Below are positions 22,050 through 33,156 of a DNA stretch of 64,000 bases, piece after piece. Position 1 is the stretch's first letter. Each line of letters opens with the position of its first letter. Where the stretch lies: contig JAPFBL010000578.1 of assembly GCA_026182355.1 (NCBI GenBank), forward strand, positions 62,001-126,000. The letters are read 5' to 3'. The notes beneath the pieces were generated by a model. That model was given only the letters and a program-made list of their open reading frames with translations, was not told where the DNA came from and made no database searches. Made by a program: the position numbers and the translations under genes. This DNA comes from Hermatobates lingyangjiaoensis. Taxonomy: Eukaryota; Arthropoda; Insecta; Hemiptera; Hermatobatidae.

Positions 22050-22380
22050 TGGGGACCAGGTTAGCTCAGTGGTTAACGTACTGGCCTCTGAACTGATAGA
22101 ACCGGGATTCGATCCTCACCTCGCCCTCGATTTATTCATGAGGGAGGTGAATAAATCTGAGCACTTCGTCCATCGGAGAAGGACGTTAAACCGTCGGTCC
22201 CGAGCCTGTACAATGTCTAGTACTTGTTAAAGATCCCTACTCTTAAAACACTTGAGTTAGGCAAAATTTAGGACTCCCAGTGTAGAATCAATCTTCATTG
22301 TGTGGTATTACAAAGGGTCAATGTTTGGCCTATGCGTGTTCCTTGTGGGAAAGCCACATCAACCTAACCTAACCTAAAAG
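22050..22380 (+). mobile_element. tRNA-derived SINE, tail type gamma
   Basis: Head 22050-22125, body to about 22288, then a third tail (TTGTGTGGTATTACAAAGG onward) that ends in three CCTAA units at about 22361-22376. The gamma tail recurs at 44900-45020, 54700-54850, 59965-60075, 62570-62650 and 62950-63050. Confidence 0.85.
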
Positions 22381-22556
22381 GATTGACTGCAGTCCGTGGT
22401 AACATGCCTGTCTTTGAACAGGCACGTCTGAGGTTCATTAATGCTTAAATGTTTACCTTATATCTCTAAAAGTTCATTCGAGTATATTCCTTTTGTTATT
22501 ACTAGAAAAAAAAAACATATTCATGCATGTCGCAATGATTTGAAATTTGCTTTCAG

Positions 22557-22649
22557 TTATTTTGTGTGAAAGAAGAACTACCTCCTCCGGCTCATTCCAT
22601 TGCATTGGCGGAAACAGCATTTCGTTTTGTTAATAGTCAGCTCATTAAG
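22557..22649 (+). CDS. Probable internal exon of an unidentified gene
   Basis: A polypyrimidine-AG acceptor (TTTGCTTTCAG, ending at 22556) and an AAG|GTATGT donor (intron from 22650) bound exactly 93 bases. Frame 0 is fully open for 31 codons: LFCVKEELPPPAHSIALAET, then AFRFVNSQLIK. The segment is less AT-rich than its flanks and not part of any repeat seen here. I do not recognise the protein. No partner exon was found nearby, so introns would be long. The other plus-strand frames are less convincing. Confidence 0.5.
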
Positions 22650-22699
22650 GTATGTAAACATTATTTAAAGTTACGTAATAAAAAACTGCAGACATAAAA

Positions 22700-23139
22700 T
22701 AAGGGAAGTCCTTGGAAGTTCTGAATAAAATGTTAGTTCTTGATTTATGTGATCAAATATTAGATAGTAATACAGTATCAGCTTTAGTATGCAGGTTAAA
22801 TTCTGTTCCTAAAACTGGAAATGGAAATTAAGTCCAGGTAGCTAAAGATTTGTATAACGCTGAAAAATAATGTGATCTAGATATTAATGACAAACATTTA
22901 TTATAAAAAGGAGTGATATTATTACTGTATCTATACGGTCTGCCCACTTTTATTCTAACCTTAAAAGATATTTCATATTAATAGAAAAAATCTAAATCAT
23001 ATTAAATGATAAAAATGTTTATGGAAGGGTAAGGTCCAATTCTATAGAAACTTTCAATAGTTCTTTTAATAAAAAGAATAAAACTTTTTTGAAAAATCAT
23101 TATCATATATGTACGGGTTGATCAAGATGCATAGAAATA
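22700..23139. other. Unassigned sequence with few stops, before a family B end
   Basis: Two partly open plus-strand stretches (22733-22832, 22922-23110) show no recognisable RT or endonuclease motif. They may be a very decayed PLE body because a family B end follows. Confidence 0.3.
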
Positions 23140-23225
23140 ATTTCTGATGAAGACTGCTTAATACGGTTGAAAGATCTTAGGTTTTTTTTTTCTGATTTCT
23201 TACCGTGGTTTAGAAGTCTATCTCC
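23140..23225 (+). repeat. Family B terminal repeat, decayed
   Basis: CTGATGA, an ACTG/CGGT-like stem II, then GTTGAAAGATCTTAG keep the plan. The end TTCTTACCGTGGTTTA matches the family B end. Confidence 0.65.
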
Positions 23226-23229
23226 ATAT

Positions 23230-25080
23230 GTATGAGATACAATTTTAGTTTGAAACTCAATTACCGCTTTCATTGTTTATCACAATCTACCTTCATTTAC
23301 TTTTTATTTCACTTATTTCATATATGTTGCTATCTTTATTTGTAGCAATGCTCTTATCATTGATCAAGTGAAAACAGTCTCAAATGACGTTAAATATTTA
23401 AGTATTTAGATTGTTGCTTTTTAGCATTCTATTCTCTTCCAATCAAAAAGAAAATAAAATTATTTTAATTCAGCTCTATAGTATAGTAATTTTTTTTTGT
23501 TTTGCTTTCTGTTTAAATGTCAATCGATATAGTTGATATACAAATATAACCTAAAGCAGTAATTCATAAACAGTAGTTTTAATTACTTTTAAAAAGAAAC
23601 TGATGCTTATAAAGTTATGAGTGTTATAATATAATGTAGTTTGGATTACTTAAAGAATACTTAAGAAATGAAAAAAAAATAACAGAATTTGTTGCATTCA
23701 CCTTAACGAAAGGAAAATAAGCAAAATTAATGTTTCGTGAAACATGAAGTTTTCTTCATTTATTTTGAAAAATGATAACAGCTTTAACAAATATTCCCTC
23801 TTGTTATTTTAGTAAATTTGACAGGCATTCATCTAAGTCCCATTTGTCGTAAATTGTGCAAAATAAAGCAGAACAATCAGAAAAACCAATCTAAATAATA
23901 ATCTTAACACTATGGAATGAAAATTCAGATAATAAACCCAGGAAGTAGATCTTTTTAAGAGAATGAAATTGAAAATATAAAAAATTAGGTACTTTAGATG
24001 AAATATACACTGTGATATTGGAGAGAAAAACCTTTTGTAGATAGCTTCGACGTCGCCAGAGCTAAAATCGAAAATGACAAAACAAATTGTATCCTTTTTG
24101 TTTTATTTATATCTAGACCTTTCAAAATAACATACATTATAAATTATCAGATCAATGTGTTATTAAATATTGCCTCACCTTATTAGTGTTAGAATATTAG
24201 AAGTTAGCACAAGCTGTAATCAAATTGAAAGTACAAATACAAATTAGATTCGTGTGATTTTATTGAGGTAATAAAACATTTAGGAAAGAATTACTTACCT
24301 TTGTTCATTCCATTAAAAGTAAGATGTTAGCTGTTAATAGTTACTAAGTAAATAAATACGCATAACACAGAATGATAAGAGATTAAGAAAGTTACGATAT
24401 TTTAATTCTTTAAAATTAGAATATTAAACAATTACTGATTATCAGTCATGCAACTTTATACAAAACAATATATAACATAGACTTGATAAGTAAATGAATA
24501 TGAATGCAACTAGCATTATAAATATACATACAACATGCATTTATATTATATAGTAAATACATGACATACAGTTAAGCAATTACATGTATATAACATGGAT
24601 GCACTAAAATTATGCACTTTCAGATGCATTCAACGCCATAAACAAAATAACTGAATCAGTGTAACCCTGCATTAGAAAAATTCACATTTTAAGCATGATA
24701 TAAAATCAAATGGGGCAAGTTATCTAGTATACAATATTACAAAAAATACTAATTCTAATTTTTAACCAATTCTAATCGTTTAATTTGTATTGCTTCTTTA
24801 AACTAAGTTTAATCGTTTAACTTAGAATGAAGTATATATACTTAGTTATATTGAAATATCTTCATTATACTAGTTAAAGTTTTGGTATACTTTGCAATAA
24901 CTATTATAATAATGTTATGATGTAAGAGATTTTAATTACAGAACTTTCTATTTAAATGCGTTTGGTGGCTTCGTCATAGATGTGACTCAATCAAGGTTGA
25001 GTGCTAGAATAAAACCACAAAAGTTCGTTGTTTTGAAATATCTGTACACTTTTTGAGCTCATACCTTTTCATTATTATCA
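23230..25080. other. Unassigned AT-rich sequence
   Basis: No gene or repeat family assigned. Confidence 0.45.
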
Positions 25081-25084
25081 CATG

Positions 25085-25086
<2 letters not shown>

Positions 25087-25135
<49 letters not shown>

Positions 25136-25235
25136 CAAAGAGAGTTTGATTTAGTATCCTGGAAAATTGACCGAACCAACCTAGAGAACACACCTATTCT
25201 ATCTAACGGGCGATATATTATTGAATCTGATATAT
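25087..25235 (+). repeat. (TA)23 followed by a family L fragment
   Basis: The microsatellite (25087-25132) is joined to a copy of 410-497, including GAGAACACAC and CGATATATTATTGAATCTG. Confidence 0.8.
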
Positions 25236-25239
25236 ATAT

Positions 25240-27660
25240 CAAACTATTTTTCTTCTTCTCGGAATTATATAACTGATTAGTTTACGATACAGCTTTCCGT
25301 ATACTATAATTAACTTCAACCTTTATCTATTAACTAAGGAGTAGAATGCAAAATAAATACCATTCTAAATGTCTTCTTTAAAAGACAATATTTTAATTTC
25401 AAGCGGGTTAAGATTTATAATCTTTTTTCAGTTGTCTTATAAACCGCTTTATATAAATTTAAAAAAGAAAAATTAAACTAATTATTATATTATTTGTTAT
25501 GCTACGGAAGTATCTCAAATATCTTCTTTTCCTGTTTTCTTTTGTAATTTCAATTATTCGTACGTATATATTCAGATATTAAGCAGATTCACAGATAGTT
25601 TTTTTAATTACGATTGCCATCTTTATGTGGACGCTGTAATAATTGAGTGTTAAATATAATGTTGCAACGTTCTTTCATTTCATCGGTAATAATGTGGATA
25701 AACGGCATACGACCAATCCATTGTTTATAAATTTTTAAAGCAACGCTAACTATAATGAATCGTGTTACAAAAAAATTGTACTTAGACCTTTGGTGTCACG
25801 CTTAGCTCTTTCTCATGGTTGCCCTAATCAGTATAGTCTCACTGTAAATGATGTCCCAGTAAGATCTGGCATCCTTACTTCATCAAGTAAGCAATACGTT
25901 AGACCATTGCATCTGTATAATTGGAGCGTGTGAACACGTATTTTATTTAGATCGGACTCCAGTAAGTCGTGTTTTATGATTGTTTGCAAGATGAGAATAA
26001 ATATTGCTTATGGCAGGTCACTATCTTTGAAATCACTGAATATGAACCCTGTTACTTAACCTTTTTTTGCTTCTCATTGAATTTCTGCCCTGTTTTTCCT
26101 ATCGACAGAGTCATTCTTTTCTTGTCTGATAAGGAGAAAGTTTCTGTACTGATTTTATTAAATGAAGCTCTGATTTTAGGCTGGTAATTTACCTTTTTCA
26201 ATTCCCGATACGTCAATATGGCTTTATATCCTGTTTTTATACAATATTAAGTATCCTAGTTAGCATATGTCATACTGTTGTCTCCTTTATTAAAGGGGTT
26301 GGCGTGAAGGTTGTAAATGTATTTTCAATGACTGATTGAATGGAAGCTTGTCAATTCCTAAAAAAAACAACGCATTTGCGAAGCCTCTAATCTTCTTAGT
26401 ACTTTGTTCCTCTATTCCTACCATTTCGCAGTTAAAACTTCTGATCAATGCACATACTGTCCTGTATTTTCTATATAAAAATAGAAGTCAGGTATACTTG
26501 TACCATAACCAGAAACCCATTAATAGTCCGTTCATGGAAAATTTTAAACACTATTTGTTATTTTGTAATTAACCCTAATCTGGGTAAACAAACTCTTACC
26601 AGATTTAAGAGTTTGTTAACAAAAATAAACACACTGATTTTGTGCTGAGTGCAGGAAGTGAGCAAGTAAGGTTATTCATTTAAAAGAGGAAATTCGGTTC
26701 TAATTCACCTGATTTTTCTCTTTGTTCCTAAAATTAATATAACCTGACGTAGAACAGTTAAAGGTTCAAAACGAATTAATCCTTTATCAGTGATTGTATA
26801 TTGCTATAGGGGAACATACATAAATGACTGTGGCAGAAAGTTAACCTAGAGGTAGTGGATATCGTTAGATATACCATATTATCAGAAAATAAACAGAAGT
26901 ATCTATATAAAGAACATCAAGTTTTCAACACGGGTGTTCTTGCTCAGGCTACACTACTCTTACAAAGCAAATGTGTGGATGTTTGTCTCAAAAACCTTAT
27001 TTTTCTCTTTGTTCCTAACATTAATATAACCTGAAGTAGAAGACTAAATGTTTGAAATCTATTCTAAATAATTCAGCTCCTTTAACTTTTAAAAAAAACA
27101 GCACTTCTTAAATAATCAAATACTTGTTAGCAATTGATTTTAAATAAATTATTACTTTTTTCTAGTTTTTAATTATACTTAACCATTTAATATTTTATAA
27201 TATTAAATAATGTTATAATATTTTATAAATTTAATATTTCAATTTAACTAAAGTTTAAATTTGGAAGTTATTTCACTTAAAATAATATTCGCATTATAAG
27301 AATGCACGAAGACTCTCAGTTAGGTAGCTTTCATTATTTACATGAAACGTTATTTTAAATATTTTCGAATACATATTATTTAACACCAAATTGGTTACGT
27401 CGGTAAACTGTTATTTGCAATTTATTGCTAGAAGAAATTGAGCGACACTTGACGAAATGAGTAGACTGACTGTATATTTTTAATAGAAAATTTAATAGAA
27501 CATTTTTTTAAAAATTTTGAATTAATAATAGCCTACATTTTTTTTTAGCAAGATTAATAAGAAGAAATTTTTGGATGTCTGATATTCTACCAGGGTCACA
27601 AATACTGATCAAAGCCACCAAAGCGGTATTGTTAAAATTGTTTTTTTTTTCTTTGAAAGG
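25240..27660. other. Unassigned sequence with weak exon-like segments
   Basis: 26109-26183 has a good polypyrimidine-AG acceptor before it and CTG|GTAATT after it, with one open frame (VILFLSDKEKVSVL). A 45-base direct repeat with differences lies at 26708-26760 and 26998-27050. Neither is enough for a gene call. Confidence 0.25.
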
Positions 27661-27710
27661 AAAGTGAGATATTATTTGAAATGTGTTTTATTTGCATGCA
27701 TGTAAGTTAC

Positions 27711-27869
27711 CTTTGGGTAGGTGTAGGGAGATTTCGGTCCTGGAGGAGAAGGCTGGGATGATTGGAACCAACCAGCTGTTGAAGCGACGACAAGAAGGGC
27801 CGCCATTAAGAATATTATGATAATAAAGATGGTAACGAACTTGCTTCTAGACGACAGTACCATCGCCAT
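27711..27869 (-). CDS. Probable first coding exon of a type II membrane protein
   Basis: On the minus strand an ATG in good context (AAAATGGCG, at 27869) opens 53 codons that end exactly at AAG|GTAACT, a consensus splice donor (intron from 27710), phase 0. Residues 1-10 are polar with basic Arg and Lys. Residues about 11-31 form a hydrophobic segment (FVTIFIIIIFLMAALLVVAS). Residues 32-53 are Pro/Ser-rich. This is a signal-anchor with a short cytoplasmic tail and an outer stalk, as in many glycosyltransferases, sulfotransferases and surface peptidases; the family cannot be told from this exon. The region 27690-27990 is less AT-rich than its surroundings, consistent with exon plus 5' UTR. The remaining exons would lie to the left or outside the window. 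Confidence 0.6.
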
Positions 27870-27989
27870 TTTAGAAGGGAAATAATTTCACATAACACTT
27901 GGGAGCCGATATGAAGGAAAAGAGTTCAGTTGGAACCAAGTCGATTAGAAGGGCACAACTCCACACGCACCCATCTCTTGATGGATATA

Positions 27990-28560
27990 CACTGATGGGA
28001 GAAATCATTTGTCAAATAAGTACATTATATAAAAGAACCATGTCACAATTTATGAGTTAGTCCTTTGCAGTATTACCATTAGTACTAACTGTTCGAAGCT
28101 ATCAACTATCCATGATCTAGCTATTTATCTATGGTTTTAAATAGTTGATAGATTACATTAAAAGCAGCATGTATCTTTTTGCACACTCTAAAATACCTGG
28201 CCTGAGGAACCCAATGAAATTATGAAAAGACATTATAAACCCCTCCAAAAATTACTGAATAATATATATTTAGACATCTACAACCTATGAAATTCTTACT
28301 TAGTTATTAAGCTGGACTACTATTAAAAGTATAAATCAAATAGTTATTATAACTAGATCCGCTTGTGCCTACTGCATTGCAAAAAAAAATTATTACTCTA
28401 AATTAAAGTTTGTACAAATTTTACTTGACGTCATAGTTAAAGTTAAAATAACATATAGTCTGAATTAATTAATGAATAATTAGAATTATTAATTAAGAAT
28501 TAATTATTAATATATATTGTATATATTAAGATATAAGATATATCTAGTGGTGATAAATGT
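27990..28560. other. Unassigned, possible promoter-side sequence of the minus-strand exon
   Basis: It lies upstream of the 27869 start. I see no clear core promoter element among the many AT-rich matches. Confidence 0.3.
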
Positions 28561-28607
28561 GTAATTTATAAAGGAACAGATTGTAAATACACGTTCCCGA
28601 TGCAGAG

Positions 28608-28690
28608 TTACTCTGTTGGGGGGGGGCTCTATAATGTTAGGTAATACTGTGTTGGGGGGGGGGGGGACTCTACAATGTTAGGTAATATAT
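28608..28690 (+). repeat. Imperfect tandem duplication with two long G runs
   Basis: About 36 bases (TGTTG, G run, CTCTAYAATGTTAGGTAAT) occur twice. G runs at 28618-28626 (9) and 28654-28666 (13) differ in length, as expected for slippage. Confidence 0.8.
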
Positions 28691-28699
28691 TTTCAATAA

Positions 28700-29315
28700 G
28701 ATATATTTTATGCAAAAAAAATATAGATACAATTATACTTCGGTTCTCAGACTATTCAGGCCTAGTACAATTCGGAAATCGAACGAAAAATTCCAGATTA
28801 TTTCGTAGTTAATTCGGTATTCGAACACGCCTACAATGAGTCGCGAAAGTACGACTCTTATTCGTCCAAATGAAACAGAATGCAGAACTTTATTAAACTT
28901 CATTTACCCAGATAAATCCGTAGCCAGGAGAGCACTGAACTTTTTTTATTAATGTTTTCATAATTTACTATTTAATAAATTAATATTAAAATGTTTTTAA
29001 CATTAATTCATTTTATAATAAATTAATGTTGAAATATTCTTTTTAAAGAAGTCACTTTCTAGTCTTGAAAGAGAATAAATTTATTTTTATTATTTTTAAT
29101 AGATAAGTCGTTTCGAAATTCGTACAAATTGGTTTTTGGACAACCCTCTGCGACTTTTAAGTCGAAATTAGTCCATTTTCAAACTTTAAAATATATCCAT
29201 CAGAGTTAACTTATTCATGTATAATTATTATATAAAAAATTTACCTCAAATAGTTTACCCCAATAATAATGTTCATACTTATTGTTAGTACTGATGAGTT
29301 TGGTTTTTCTTTTTT
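28700..29315. other. Unassigned AT-rich sequence
   Basis: Nothing assignable. Confidence 0.45.
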
Positions 29316-29316
29316 T

Positions 29317-29575
29317 TTTATTATTTAAACCGATTCCCTCGTGGTTGATAACGCCAGGCGTTTACCAGATTTTTGTTTGAGCGGTGATTATTTAACAAGT
29401 ATCTGACATCGTACAGGCTCGGGACCGACTGCCTAATGTCCTCTCCGAGGGACGACGTACTCAGATTTATTCACCTCCTGCGTCAATAAATCGAGGGCCA
29501 AGTGGGGGATCGAACCCCCGGACTACCAGCACAAAGGCGAGTACATTAACCACTGAGCTACCTAACCACTGAGGT
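29317..29575 (-). mobile_element. tRNA-derived SINE, tail type alpha, internal deletion
   Basis: On the minus strand the head (about 29505-29575, GGGGGTTCGATCCCCCAC) and the body are good. The segment between TTAAAGA-like body and tail is shortened. It ends in the TTTAAACCGATCCC-type alpha tail. Confidence 0.85.
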
Positions 29576-29579
29576 TATT

Positions 29580-30680
29580 ATGTTTCATATTAGAAATAGA
29601 ATAAACCTTGTATTACCCTGCTAGAGTAGTCCGAGCAGCTACAATTCGGACAACTCCAACCGCATGATATGACAGTTCGATCTCATTTACTAATATTAAT
29701 GAAGAATAATGACTGAAACACTAAAATTATTTTAAGTTCCAGCATGAATCAATAATCTATTTTTCAAAACAATTATTTATAAATTATTCCAAAACAGCTA
29801 CAGTTAAAACTTATATGTTTGAAGTAGTTTTTTACTATATTATTTCCAAAAACCTGATTCAGTTGCAGATGTAAACTAAAAAATTGTGTTAATGATTTCG
29901 ACTGACCATTATGTCGAATAAACGTTATTTGATCATTAATATTACTGAAAAAATATTGCTATTATCTCAAACATGGAATCAGTAGATGTAGGTTATGCAG
30001 ACTTCCTGTTCTGTGAGATAAATAATAAAATCATTTCCTGACCATAAAATAACAAATTTTGTTTTTAATAAGACAACATTAAAAAAATGTCCATTAAACA
30101 TTCAAAATATTATGATATTATATTCAAAAATTAATATTATTTTTTTTGAATTAATATTATTATTTTTTATAATATTAATATTATCACAAAAAATTCAAAT
30201 ATTATGATGTTTAGAATTGTTTTATTTTTGATTAAACTTAGAGAAATATGACATTAACATTTATTTTTTATATATAGGAATAAATGAACACGTGATATAA
30301 AAACAAAATATTTAAATTTTGTTTACATTTTCTTGAAACAAAACATCATTTTTATTACTACAGAGGTAGTAGTGCCATGATTGTCATATTTTAAAAGAAG
30401 AATTGTTATCAGTTTGTATAAAATGACAAAAAAAGTAAAAAATGATATAGAAGGAGAAGAATTGGTAAACAATATATTAATACATAAAAAATAGGGAGAT
30501 TTAAGAAATACTGCAGACAATATGAAAGAGTAATATATTGAATGTGAGAGCATTTGACTATGTCATCGTCATAGAAAAATGAAATTCTTTAGTGGGAAAA
30601 TGATGTTTTTATTACATACACAGTAGAACATCGTAGTATGCGTACTTCATGGTATGAGCCATTTCCTTTACAAGGTTACA
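29580..30680. other. Unassigned AT-rich sequence
   Basis: 30110-30200 is low-complexity AATATTATT sequence. No gene seen. Confidence 0.45.
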
Positions 30681-30683
30681 AGG

Positions 30684-31004
30684 GGGGGCCAGGTTAGGTC
30701 AGTGGTTAACGTACTCGCCTCTGGGCTGGTAGTCCGAGGTTCGATCCCCTCCTAGCCCTCGATTTATTCTAAGTGAATAAATTTGAGTTCGTCATCCCTC
30801 GGAGAGGACGTTAATAAGCCGTCGGTCCCAAGCCTGTACGATGTCAGTTACTCGTTAAAGATCCTTACTCGAAATCCACTTCGAGTTATGCAAAATGTAG
30901 GACTCCCAATGTATAATCTGTAGAATCACCCATCAAACAAAAAGCAGGTAAATGACTGACTTTATCACCGGCTAGGGGATCGGTTTAAATAATAAAAAAA
31001 AAAA
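30684..31004 (+). mobile_element. tRNA-derived SINE, tail type alpha
   Basis: Complete head with A-box-like TTAGGTCAGTGG and B-box GGTTCGATCCC, body with a shortened hairpin, alpha tail and an A-rich end. Confidence 0.9.
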
Positions 31005-31060
31005 CCTCCCTGTCATCATGTTGGACTGATGTAGGAAGCGACAGAGTGGATATACCTCCT

Positions 31061-31152
31061 CCTGTTTAAAGGATTTCCTGTTTAAAGGATTTCCTGTTTA
31101 AAGGATTTCCTGTTTAAAGGATTTCCTGTTTAAAGGATTTCCTGTTTAAAGG
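31061..31152. repeat. 16-bp tandem repeat, 5.75 copies
   Basis: Perfect units of CCTGTTTAAAGGATTT start at 31061, 31077, 31093, 31109 and 31125, with a partial unit at 31141. TTTAAA at the centre makes part of each unit self-complementary. Confidence 0.95.
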
Positions 31153-31494
31153 CTGATAGTGACCAAATAATAAGCAATCTGCGGTAAGTTACCAAATGTG
31201 GAAAGTGGGCAATTATTTTAATATTTATCATTATATAAATTTTCTTTCCTAATATTTTTGCCCTATATCAAGCTAATTTTAATTTTCACTTTTATTTTTA
31301 TCTCCTACGCTGTCAGAAAGAAGCCGTTGAATTATATTTTTACGTCTCGTTTATTATTTCAGGTTTTTTTTTCTTTTTTCTTTTAATATGATAATGGTGA
31401 CAACTGAGATATAAAAATATCATTTAAATGTGCATTTATGAGATAAATTGGTCTTTAGAAATCTAGATAAAAATTGTAACAATACTAGCACAAT

Positions 31495-31760
31495 TATAGA
31501 CACTGGCATAACTTACTTTTTTTAATCGTCATCATCAGGAGGTGAAAGGTCCAAAAAGTTTCAGAGCAGCGACATATATATATATATATATTCAATCTTC
31601 ACTGTAATATATATCTTGTATATTTTTTAAATATAAATATACATACTATTTAGTCACAGGCCTGCCTTCCTGAATGACTTTTTGACTCCTGATGACGATA
31701 ATCGTTGAATTATAGAAGTAAGTTATGACTGTTTTTACCTCTGTGTACCCTTTGTTTTTA
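31495..31760. repeat. Family A3 foldback with hammerhead-like motifs, (TA)n in the loop
   Basis: Minus arm near 31500-31570 and plus arm near 31670-31760. The plus motif reads CTGATGA, C, GAT/ATC-type stem, then GAATTATA, GAAG and GTAAGT. Confidence 0.6.
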
Positions 31761-31872
31761 CTCTTTTTTAAATATGTATTATTAAATAATAGTTGAAAGC
31801 AGTTAAAAGTGTCGAAATGTTACTAGAATTTATTGTTTATACTCTGATTTGTGTTCACATAGCTCATCGGTG

Positions 31873-31874
<2 letters not shown>

Positions 31875-31909
<35 letters not shown>

Positions 31910-31985
31910 ATGGTCAAACCAGTGGTTTGATCATTGATAGTTATTTCACGTGTTTGTGTGAAATCTTTTATATATATATTACATA
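31875..31985. repeat. (TA)n and minimal family B foldback
   Basis: Only the ends of two opposed family B units remain (31907-31922 and 31921-31970). Confidence 0.7.
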
Positions 31986-32060
31986 TAAATTTTAGGGTAA
32001 TCCATCTTCAGGAGAAAGGAGAAAGGGAGAGTTTCTCTCTCTCTTTCTCTATATCTATAT
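31986..32060 (-). repeat. Family D hammerhead-like repeat
   Basis: The minus strand reads CTCCTGAAGA, T, GG/CC stem II, then AAAATTTA, matching 32920-33000. A (CT)-rich tract and (TA)n follow. The core is incomplete. Confidence 0.4.
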
Positions 32061-32071
32061 ATATATATATA

Positions 32072-32150
32072 TATATGAATTAAATACCACAATAAACAAT
32101 ATATATTAATTAAAATGTTCTAAGGCCTTTCGTCACAACATCATCAAAGA
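32072..32150 (-). repeat. Family E terminal repeat with hammerhead-like core
   Basis: Minus strand: TTGATGATG, a TTGTGAC hairpin part, GAA, self-complementary AGGCCT, T, AGAACATT. It matches one arm of the foldback at 33157-33552. Confidence 0.6.
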
Positions 32151-32159
32151 ATGCATCTT

Positions 32160-32915
32160 TCCTTTCACGAATCACTACATTATTATTGACCTCAACTCAA
32201 GACTTGTATATTTTGTATAAGTTCTGATAACGTTGAATATCTGTGTTTTAAAACATAAAGTTGTCTTCTTACAAATAACAAACAGACTAAAACTGTGATT
32301 GTTTTACAATATCTTTTTATTACAAACAGTACAAAACATAGAAATATTTAACATTTTTGAGGTTAAGAAAAATTCAATCTAAGTATGTTATCTGGAAGGG
32401 ATTGTGAGGTGGAAAAGACGGAAAAATAATCTTATTGGCCGAAGGCTCAAGCGGGATGAATGCATAAATCTCTTTAACCTTTTTGAGATTATTTCACCTT
32501 TCCGTATCTGTAGAAAATAGCATTTCCTTCATTTTAAATAATATCAAAAGAAAAAAAAAACATTAAACATAGCATTTTGGTATTGGCTAAAAATCATTAA
32601 CTATTATGTTTTTTCTATGCTTTGCATATTTGTTTGCTTAACATTTAAATAACTATTAAATATGCGTTCGTTTTTTAAAAACAAATTTAAATATTTTAAA
32701 CAAGTTGAAGTGTGGCTGGAGTTGATTCGAGATGAATCGAAGTATGTCGTGATGACATAACACCAAGCATCAATTAAGAGTTGCAAAATTGAAATGGTGC
32801 GTAGCAAATTTGAAAACGTAAAAGTGTAAGTGATAAACAAAATACAGCATTCTATTATACATATATATATATATATGAGTTCAAAATTCAAGAAGAGTAA
32901 CACACAGAGTAAGGA
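32160..32915. other. Unassigned AT-rich sequence
   Basis: The frame at 32604-32903 (minus) is low in complexity and unsupported. Confidence 0.4.
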
Positions 32916-32919
32916 AGCA

Positions 32920-33002
32920 CACTTATAGACTTAAATTTTCGGGTAATCCATTTTCAGGAGAAAAGAGAAAGGCAGACTTTCTCTCTCTCTCCCTATATAT
33001 AT
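32920..33002 (-). repeat. Family D hammerhead-like repeat
   Basis: Minus strand: CTCCTGAAAAT, GG/CC stem II, CGAAAATTTAAGTC. A CT-rich tract and (TA)n lie at its 5' side. Confidence 0.4.
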
Positions 33003-33003
33003 A

Positions 33004-33140
33004 TCAATGATCAAACCACAATAAGAAAATGGGAAAACAAGACTAAGATCTTTCAACCGTAACAAGCGGTCTTCGTCAGAGTCTTGATCATTGCAGTTTG
33101 ATCATTGATTGTTATTTCACGTATTTATGTGAAATCTTTA
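33004..33140. repeat. Family B foldback, plus arm shortened
   Basis: The complete minus unit (33004-33083) is joined to only the end of a plus unit (33085-33140). Confidence 0.85.
33041..33083 (-). ncRNA. Hammerhead-like ribozyme motif, family B
   Basis: Complete core as at 554-596. The stem I outer strand is at the foldback junction. Confidence 0.6.
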
Positions 33141-33156
33141 TATATATATATATATA

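Noticed and set aside
22361..22376. Interstitial telomere array
   Set aside because: Only three CCTAA units, at the end of a SINE tail; better explained as part of the SINE.
25795..25930. Exon-like open stretch with CCA|GTAAGA
   Set aside because: The acceptor side lacks a convincing polypyrimidine tract and the peptide is not recognisable.
31061..31152. CRISPR-like short repeats
   Set aside because: The units are directly adjacent with no spacers, in a eukaryotic context.
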